64,000 bases of DNA from Chloranthus sessilifolius (Eukaryota; Streptophyta; Magnoliopsida; Chloranthales; Chloranthaceae). Both the position numbers and the translations under genes were made by a program. The stretch spans positions 310,001 to 374,000 of the forward strand of contig JAJIZI010000022.1 in assembly GCA_021018995.1 (NCBI GenBank), read 5' to 3'. The notes below the pieces were generated by a model, which saw only the letters and a program-made list of their open reading frames with translations, did no database searches and was not told where the DNA came from. Below, piece after piece: positions 55,373 through 64,000 of this stretch (position 1 is its first letter; each line of letters opens with the position of its first letter).

Positions 55373-55765
55373 TTGTTTCTGTTGCTTCTTAGTTTCTGTT
55401 TTCAGCTAATTTTTTTTCTTTTTCTTTCGGTTTCTGTTTTCATAAATTCTACCATTTAGATCTGTAGTGAGCCTGCTATTTTCTTTGTTTTTCCCTTACA
55501 ACAACAAGTGAGGACACGGTTCCTCATACCTTTCCCCAAATTTCCAGGTTGTTACTCACTTATTGGGGAATTAAATGCAGAAAGTTACTTTCTGCCGCCT
55601 CCCACACGCATGCGCCCAATGCTACTTAATGACCCACGCTGATTCCTGGGCCATGAGCATTACCAATGCCCCCCCATTCAAGTCCCACCCTTTCGGCTTC
55701 CCCACCTTACCTATAAATAACCAACCTCTACCAAATTCCCCCACATCTTTCCCCACCCTTCCAAA

Positions 55766-55999
55766 ATGGCCGACGACCAAGCCAATAAGCCACCACACCG
55801 CTTTTACCCCATGTGGCTGGACCCACCACCACCGAAGGTGCCAGATCCGCTCCAGCCCCTCTGGGACGAATTTGAAGAGGTCCTCGCGATTTTGGCCAAA
55901 GAAAAGGAGGCCCAACTCCAGCCTCCTCAGAAAAAACAAAAAAATCAACCTTCCCCTGCCACTTCCACCCCTCCACCGCCCCCACCCCCCCTCCCCTAA
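55766..55999 (+). CDS. Small proline-rich open frame, unit 3 (77 residues)
   Basis: Same reading as unit 2, with TATA box at 55712-55719. The upstream segment here has TCCTCATACCTTTCC in place of TCCTCACACGTTTCC. Confidence 0.5.
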   Translation: MADDQANKPPHRFYPMWLDPPPPKVPDPLQPLWDEFEEVLAILAKEKEAQLQPPQKKQKNQPSPATSTPPPPPPPLP

Positions 56000-57809
56000 A
56001 AACACCTGTCCTATTCTGTCTTTATTTTTTTTTTTTATGTAAAATATTTCTAGTTAATAAACTTTACTTTCTCCCATTCTCCATGTCATTTTCTGCTGTT
56101 TATTTTTTTCTTCTTATTGTTGCTGCCTTGCTTCAATTTTTCCGGTATAAAGTGACCATGCCACCTTTGAACCAGTGAGGACACTGTTCCCCATAGGTTT
56201 GGGGGTGTGGCAGACAAGTCCTGCCTAGGGAATAGTTAACATAAGGGCAGCAGAATCACCTAAGTAATTAGGAAATGTATTAATTTACTTTAGAATCATG
56301 ACAACTAGAAAATTTAAAATTCCCTTGCCAAATTTAGACATTCTAAACCTTGCGATATTCTACATTTCCATGATGATTACACCATAAAAACATACTGGTA
56401 TCAGCACGTAGTAAGTCAAGAGGAAGAGAAAAAGGTAAAGATATACTTAAAAGCTCAAGGAAAAACCATAACCAGTGAGAATTGAGCCCATATATTTTCC
56501 ATCTCTGTTGAAGAGTGACTGAGGCAATTTTTTCTGATTCAAAGGATTGGCTGAGGCATTAGATCCACTAGAAGTTAGGAAACTCCAAATTAAAACAAGT
56601 AACAGCACTCATGAAACTGAGGAAAAGATCAAGGCCTTCTTTGGACAGCTTGAACCTAACAGAACCAACCAAGAAAAATCTGCCCTTGTTTGTACCCCAT
56701 TTGAGCTGTAAATCCTACAATTCTTCATCAAAAATACTCAAAAGTACTTGCACCTGAACCTATGGAACCAATTCAGCCTTCCCTCACTCTGAGAATTCAG
56801 GAGGTAAAGGAGAAAGAACTGAAGATGGACCATTTCTGGGCAACATCAAGAAAATGAAGAGAAAATACCTCAAAAACAGGCAATATGGTGACTGAGAAAA
56901 GAAGAGACAAACAATGTGAAAAAGTTGCAAGCAAAAAGGCAAAAAAGGGACCTTATGTTGAAAAATGCAAGATCAAAGAAAGAACTGATCACTGTGAATG
57001 TGAGAATCTCGAAAAGAAGAAGAAAGAAGCTAAACTCAAAAGGTGGAGTCATGAACCATCTCCTGCACTTCCTGAGTTCTCAAATTCAAACCTCTGTTCA
57101 AATTGCCTTTCCTTGAAACTTCACTCCATAAGCCATACAAACAAACCTAGATTAAAAGCCCTTGTGATCCAAAGTTGAGTGAGCTGTCATGTGGAGATGA
57201 GAAGTGACCCAATCTATGGTGAGGAGATGTCAATGATGCCATTGCCTAAGAATCATGCCTATGCTCATGCTTACAGATCCATTTGGGAGATGTAACTGCT
57301 CTTGAGCTTGAGTGAAAATGAAGCCCTCAACAAAAACACTGATGAGAGTATACCCTGGTGAGTGTTTGGGTTGGAACTTGAGCACCTTAAGTATGACTTA
57401 TAACCTAATTTTTATCCATAGGATGAGCTTACTGCTGGCACATTTGTATGATTTTCTATGACTGTTCACAGATTGGAAATATTGAAACATTCATGAGGTT
57501 TATAAATGTTTAAATTCCTGTGCAAACAATAATCAAATTTTCTGTTTCATCATTGATTCAAGAGTAACTAACCCTGCTCCTTGATTGCTCATTTGATAAT
57601 ATTGCACTGATGTTAACTGTTTCATGGAGAAGTTTGTGGGTACCTTCACTGAAAACCCTCAGGAGACTTCACTCCTCCACTAGGGATCACCTAGGGGTTT
57701 AAAAGGCTTGTTGCATATGCTAAATGCACCTGTGCTTCCTACAAAAGTGGCTCTTTATTTTGCTTTTACGTTTCTTTGCTCAGGGACTAGCAAAGCTTAG
57801 GTTTGGGGG

Positions 57810-59654
57810 TGTGTTAAGTAGTGAAAAATACCATTTTTCACCCCTAAACATGAGCCTTGAAAGACCCTTGAGAGGACTAAATAAGTGCTTTAGTGTTCAT
57901 ATTGCAGCTAACCAAAAAGACAGGTCCAAATCCGAAAACCATCCTAAAATGATCAAAAAGCTGACAACGCATGTCAAGCTCAAAGAGGGAGTGAAGAAAT
58001 AGCCTCAGCAATGGCTAAAAAGGTCCTAAAAGAGCAAGAAAAGACCTGAAGAAGAAGAAGGATCCATTCGCAAAGAAGAATGGAAGCTAAAAGTCAATTC
58101 GCAAAGAACTTCTACTATTCGCAAAGAACCTTGAACTTTGCGAAAAGAAGAAAACACTCCTCGAATAGAAGAATGACCTTTGCGAAAAGAAGAAAACACT
58201 CTGCGAAAAGAAGAGAAGTCCTTTGCGAAAAGATCTCCTGAAGCCAAAATGCTTTGCGAAAAGGCCTTTAAACTATGCGAAATGGCATTCTGGGGATTTG
58301 CAGCTCGTCCGAAGGGTATTTCAGGAAACTTTGCACGCGCCCCAATGCGTTTTAAAACCCAAGGACATTCCGAAAGATTCTGAGCACGAACCAAAGGCAT
58401 ATTCCACCCCATGTGAACACCCAAAGATGAAATTACTTGGCGGGAACTTCTAGAAGCTCAAACAGATTTTTGAATTACATAACAGAATTGATGCCTCTGT
58501 TTCCTGATTGGCTGAACCAGATCAAGCATTTCTGATTGGCCAGAACAGATCTGGATCCTGGTGCTCGACTCCTATTGGTTGATACAGATCTATCCAATTC
58601 TGATTGGTTGATACACATCTGAGCTGGCTTAGGGAAAACTATAAATAGACGAACCATTTGCCCAATTTGGGTATCCAGATTTTAGAGTTTTCATCTCTGT
58701 TTCCCTCATTCCGGTCAGATAGCTTATCTGAACCCCCTGTAATCCCTTCTTGTAGTTTACCTTTGAGAGCCATTGTGAGTGATTTGTACTTCCAAGTTCG
58801 GATTCAAGACTGTAAATCTGAGGGCTCTCTGAGAAGCTCAGACTGTAAGTCTGAGGGCTCTCTAAGAAGCCGTGCTCTGTAATTGTAACGTTGGATTTTA
58901 AAAGGTTGCTGTAATTTGTGTCTTCTCCATTGGAGTCATGTCGAGGGTTCTGAATGTTCACCTTAGTGCATTAGACTTCTTTAGATTCACTCATCCGCAT
59001 CCAACTTCCCTTAATTCATCATCCCTGTGCGAATTAGCGTTGGTAACCTAATTCAAGCAGCATTTACAGTGATGTTCATGTTCTGAACTAAAGAATAGGC
59101 CACAGCTAGCTGACAGATCTGTGACCATTTAAGTGGACAGATCACAGCCATAAGTCTAAACCTATTCCTTAATTCGGATTTATTTCTCTTACATCTGTGC
59201 TGGTAGCCAGATGAAGATTGAATCTGCTCTGTTGAACTACAGATTCTCCATTAAAATTCAGAGGCTAAAGTACATGAAGCTATTATTTCTGCATTTGTCT
59301 TATTTTAAACACCTCCCCAACTCGGATCTGGATCATGTAGTTAGTTCTTTTCTTTATTTGCTTATAGTTAAATGTGACACAATCCAACACTCTCTTTTAT
59401 CTATTCTTTATTTTAGATAATTATAGAGCCAGATCTGGTAGCACAGATCTGGAGGTTTATCTCTCAGTTTAGACAAACTTCTCTGTGGACGATCTTGAAA
59501 TACTTACTTTTAAAACTTGCTACAATTGGCCCTGATCTTGCAGGCCAGTGTTAGCCCCAATGTGCTGATATCCCTTTCATAAGTTAACATCCATATAACC
59601 TAGCATTCTTTAATTCTTTAATTTTTGATTCATAATGCACACAATTATGGCACA
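57810..59654 (+). repeat. Array LTR 4 (1845 bp)
   Basis: TGTGTTAAGTAGTG...ATTATGGCACA. A single 31-bp unit makes it the shortest LTR. It shares the duplicated hairpin block of LTR 3. TATA box at 58640. Confidence 0.88.
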
Positions 59655-59675
59655 CTTGGAGCGACAACAAGTTTT

Positions 59676-59693
59676 TGGCGCCGTTGCCGGGGA
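59676..59693 (+). other. Primer-binding site, tRNA-Asp, unit 4
   Basis: Same 18-bp site. Confidence 0.96.
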
Positions 59694-61320
59694 AGTTTGT
59701 TCTAAAATAGATAGACCTATGTTTATTTTCATTTATTTTAATTTTTGCTTTAAACCTGCACTTTGCATTCCAAGTGCTTGATTAAATGTCTACAGCAGTT
59801 TTGTATAGAAAACCTGTTTTACTGCAGCAGAATTTTTTTTTTTTTTTTTTTTTTCTGAGTTTTTATTCTTTGCCTTCTAGTTATTTGAATAAATGCTGCT
59901 GCCACTCTTTTGTCTTTTTGTCAAATTTGGGCAGTAGCCTGAGTTTTTCTTTTTATTTTTTGTCAATACTTGAATAAGGTACTGCTGCAGTTTTTGGATG
60001 TTTGCAGATCTGGAGCAGCCGTCCAACAAGGAGCATCTGGACCAAAGCTGGAGCAGATCTGCTTGAGTTTGCATCCCCTTCTCCTTTGCATTCATTTTCT
60101 ATTCTTGAGAACCAGCAGTTCTGCTGTGTTTAATGTTTGTTTTGATTATAATTTCTGCTGTCTTTTAGGCATGCTGATTTTTTATTTTTTTTACAAAACC
60201 AAATACAAAATAAAAGAAGCTGAAAACACAAATAGAAAATCTCTGAGTTGTTTCTCATTATTTTCAGCAGTAGTAAATAAGGGCTCTTGTTGAGCCCGGG
60301 CTGATCCAAAACAAGTAAAAAAATAATAATAATAATAATAAAAAAATAGAAAATTATAAAAACAATATAGATATCTTCCGGATGGGCTGTTTTTCTCCAT
60401 TTGCATCCACTTTTCCCATCTGGACCTGCTGAGATCATTTTTTTTTTTAGGAATCATGTAGGATAATGAGTAGTGAATCATAGGCTGTTTTGAATATTCA
60501 ATGGACCCACTAATTTTATTTTCCTTCGAGATTTCTTCATCATAAAGGGGTCTCAGCTGTGTGTGAACCCTGTTTTTAATATGTGCTCCCATGCTTCATT
60601 ATTTTTTTTTTCATACACATCATCAACAAAGGGGTCAATCTTATGAATCTTGCTTTTCACTGTATTCCTGCTAATCATTTTTATAATCACTTAGATTCAT
60701 AAGTATCTCAGGCTTTTGGGTTTGTTTCTTTGGGCTTAGGATATATCATTTGGCATTAGATTTTCTGTTTTAGGAATTTTAGTTTCAAATTCTGTTTTTA
60801 GATCGCTGATTTTTTTTCTTTCTTAGGTTAATGTGTCCTCGTTTTACTGATTTTCGTCATTTTTCTGTGAGTATAGTTAGTTTATAACTTTGTTTTCCTA
60901 TTTTGCATTCACAAATTCAGTTTTTGTATCAACACTTTTCTTTTCCTTTTTTTGACTTTGTATTCAGTCCCTTACCTTGCTTTTACTGTTTCTCTGTTAT
61001 TAGCATTAGTTTCCTTTCATTTGCATAGTAATCCTTCTATTTGTTAGATTTTATTTAGCAATTCTAGCATTGTTTTGTTGATTTTTCTTGCATTTGTATA
61101 TCATGTTTTCCTTTTCCTTGCTCATATCTTCAGTTTTACATTTTTATTTTTCTGCTGCATATAGTTTAGATTTTTCCTGTTCTTAGTTTTTCTTTCTTCT
61201 TTTACCCTGCTGCCCCTAGTCTCTCATTGTCTAGAACATTGAGGACAATGTTCATCTTAGGTTTGGGGATCCACTGAGAAAGAAGGAAAAGGGAGATCAA
61301 ATTCAAAGGGAGTCTGCTTT

Positions 61321-61629
61321 GTGCAAGGCACTCACCAACAGTCATCAAGTTCTCTCTCTTGGAGACCTGCTCCTCTCCCTCTTCCACAAGTTACCAAGGT
61401 ACCTTTGCTGCCCTCTTTTCTCAGCCCACCTGAATTGGAACTCAAACAGCTCCCCAAAAATCTGAAATATGTATTTTTGGGAGATCATCAAACACTACCT
61501 GTGATTATTTCTTCCTCCCTTACAAAGGAGCAAGAAGAGGAGCTGTTGGTAGTTCTAAAACAGCACAAGAAAGCAATTGGCTGGACCATTGCTGATTTAG
61601 GAGGACTAAACCCAGCTGTATGCATGCAT
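61321..61629 (+). pseudogene. pol remnant, unit 4
   Basis: Same linker as unit 2, ending CMH at 61629. Confidence 0.85.
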
Positions 61630-62023
61630 TTGTTTCTGTTGCTTCTTAGTTTCTGTTTTCAGCTAATTTTTTTTTCTTTTTCTTTCGGTTTCTGTTTTCA
61701 TAAATTCTACCATTTAGATCTGTAGTGAGCCTGCTATTTTCTTTGTTTTTCCCTTACAACAACAAGTGAGGACACGGTTCCTCACACGTTTCCCCCAATT
61801 TCCAGGTTGTTACTCACTTATTGGGGAATTAAATGCAGAAAGTTACTTTCTGCCGCCTCCCACACGCATGCGCCCAATGCTACTTAATGACCCACGCTGA
61901 TTCCTGGGCCATGAGCATTCCCAATGCCCCCCCATTCAAGTCCCACCCTTTCGGCTTCCCCACCTTACCTATAAATAACCAACCTCTACCAAATTCCCCC
62001 ACATCTTTCCCCACCCTTCCAAA

Positions 62024-62257
62024 ATGGCCGACGACCAAGCCAATAAGCCACCACACCGCTTTTACCCCATGTGGCTGGACCCACCACCACCGAAGGTGCC
62101 AGATCCGCTCCAGCCCCTCTGGGACGAATTTGAAGAGGTCCTCGCGATTTTGGCCAAAGAAAAGGAGGCCCAACTCCAGCCTCCTCAGAAAAAACAAAAA
62201 AATCAACCTTCCCCTGCCACTTCCACCCCTCCACCGCCCCCACCCCCCCTCCCCTAA
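62024..62257 (+). CDS. Small proline-rich open frame, unit 4 (77 residues)
   Basis: Same reading as units 2 and 3, with TATA box at 61970-61977. Confidence 0.5.
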   Translation: MADDQANKPPHRFYPMWLDPPPPKVPDPLQPLWDEFEEVLAILAKEKEAQLQPPQKKQKNQPSPATSTPPPPPPPLP

Positions 62258-64000
62258 AAACACCTGTCCTATTCTGTCTTTATTTTTTTTATTTTTTATT
62301 TTTTATGTAAAATATTTCTAGTTAATAAACTTTACTTTCTCCCATTCTCCATGTCATTTTCTGCTGTTTATTTTTTTTTCTTCTTATTGTTGCTGCCTTG
62401 TTTCAATTTTTCTGGTATAAAGTGACCATGCCACCTTTGAACCAGTGAGGACACTGTTCCCCATAGGTTTGGGGGTGTGGCAGACAAGTCCTGCCTAGGG
62501 AATAGTTAACATAAGGGCAGCAGAATCACCTAAGTAATTAGGAAATGTATTAATTTACTTTAGAATCATGACAACTAGAAAATTTAAAATTCCCTTGCCA
62601 AATTTAGACATTCTAAACCTTGATATTCTACATTTCCATGATGATTACACCATAAAACATACTGGTATCAGCACGTAGTAAGTCAAAAGGAAGAGAAAAG
62701 GTAAAGATATACTTAAAAGCTCAAGGAAAACCATAACCAAAGTGAGAATTGAGCCCATATATTTCCATCTCTGTTGAAGAGTGACTGAGGCAATTTTTTT
62801 TCTGATTCAAAGGATTGGCTGAGGCATTAGATCCACTAGAAGTTAGGAAACTCCAAATTAAAACAAGTAACAGCACTCATGAAACTGAGGAAAAGATCAA
62901 GGCCTTCTTTGGACAGCTTGAACCTAACAGAACCAACCAAGAAAAATCTGCCCCTGTTTGTACCCCATTTGAGCTGTAAATCCTACAATTCTTCATCAAA
63001 AATACTCAAAAGTACTTGCACCTGAACCTATGGAACCAATTCAGCCTTCCCTCACTCTGAGAATTCAGGAGGTAAAGGAGAAAGAACTGAAGATGGACCA
63101 TTTCTGGGCAACATCAAGAAAATGAAGAGAAAATACCTCAAAAACAGGCAATATGGTGACTGAGAAAAGAAGAGACAAACAATGTGAAAAAGTTGCAAGC
63201 AAAAAGGCAAAAAAGGGACCTTATGTTGAAAAATGCAAGATCAAAGAAAGAACTGATCACTGTGAATGTGAGAATCTCGAAAAGAAGAAGAAAGAAGCTA
63301 AACTCAAAAAGGTGGAGTCATGAACCATCTCCTGCACTTCCTGAGTTCTCAAATTCAAACCTCTGTTCAAATTGCCTTTCCTTGAAACTTCACTCCATAA
63401 GCCATACAAACAAACCTAGATTAAAAGCCCTTGTGATCCAAAGTTGAGTGAGCTGTCATGTGGAGATGAGAAGTGACCCAATCTATGGTGAGGAGATGTC
63501 AATGATGCCATTGCCTAAGAATCATGCCTATGCTCATGCTTACAGATCCATTTGGGAGATGTAACTGCTCTTGAGCTTGAGTGAAAATGAACCCCTAAAA
63601 AAAAAACACTGATGAGAGTATACCCTGGTGAGTGTTTGGGTTGGAACTTGAGCACCTTAAGTATGACTTATAACCTAATTTTTATCCATAGGATGAGCTT
63701 ACTGCTGGCACATTTGTATGATTTTCTATGACTGTTCACAGATTGGAAATATTGAAACATTCATGAGGTTTATAAATGTTTAAATTCCTGTGCAAACAAT
63801 AATCAAATTTTCTGTTTCATCATTGATTCAAGAGTAACTAACCCTGCTCCTTGATTGCTCATTTGATAATATTGCACTGATGTTAACTGTTTCATGGAGA
63901 AGTTTGTGGGTACCTTCACTGAAAACCCTCAGGAGACTTCACTCCTCCTCTAGGGATCACCTAGGGGTTTAAAAGGCTTGTTGCATATGCTAAATGCACC

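Larger units (their letters stand above)
53435..57809 (+). mobile_element. Array internal region 3 (4375 bp)
   Basis: Same parts in the same order. It lacks a ~30-bp segment near 54485 (GGCTTTTGGGTTTG... of the other units). PPT-like site at 56174-56204. Confidence 0.9.
59655..64000 (+). mobile_element. Array internal region 4, cut by the window end
   Basis: Same parts as the other units. It runs off the window about 120 bp before the expected next LTR start, so at least one more LTR is predicted beyond 64 kb. PPT-like site at 62445-62475. Confidence 0.9.

Overview
This window is nuclear DNA from a flowering plant, and almost all of it is transposable-element sequence. The grounds are Mutator-like (MULE) transposases, plant-type Ty3/gypsy retroelements primed by tRNA-Asp, CACTA- and hAT-type small elements, tRNA-derived SINEs, AAACCCT telomere-like repeats and AT-rich intergenic DNA. 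I cannot name the species. I see no rRNA, genuine tRNA gene, CRISPR array or bacterial operon. Only three stretches look derived from host-type genes: a short F-box gene fragment near 25.5 kb, a broken GRF zinc-finger/membrane protein near 5 kb, and a small TATA-driven open frame carried inside a retroelement from 43 kb on.

Layout: 0-1.5 kb is a frameshifted MULE transposase, fused at 1.5 kb to a 5'-truncated LTR fragment of the same family that fills the right side of the window. 2.1-4.75 kb holds degenerate short repeats. 4.78-5.49 kb is a broken GRF gene behind a MULE-like terminus that interrupts the gag of a minus-strand Athila/Tat-like retroelement (5.49-8.75 kb). That element carries seven CAATCGATTG-type palindrome pairs at an exact 22-bp pitch and an eighth at 21 bp. 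9.34-11.57 kb is a full-length MULE transposase with four in-frame stops and no frameshift. 11.6-32 kb is a mosaic of MITEs (CACTA, hAT, long-TIR and fold-back families), SINEs, TA microsatellites and the F-box fragment. 32.5-37.3 kb is a large imperfect inverted repeat made of two head-to-head, decayed Ty3/gypsy (chromovirus-type) pol copies.

37.95-64 kb is the main structure: a head-to-tail array of a non-autonomous LTR element with a period near 6.3 kb, in the order internal fragment, LTR, internal, LTR, internal, LTR, internal, LTR, internal (cut by the window end). Neighbouring units share one LTR. Each internal region has a tRNA-Asp primer-binding site, a pol remnant stopping just before the reverse transcriptase, two extra polypurine-tract-like sites and a C-rich cassette with its own TATA box, a 77-codon open frame and an AATAAA signal. 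Such a unit would need an autonomous relative to supply Gag and Pol.

Coordinates of LTR and element ends come from reading motifs and repeat alignments by eye. Treat them as good to a few bases where a target-site duplication is given and to tens of bases elsewhere.
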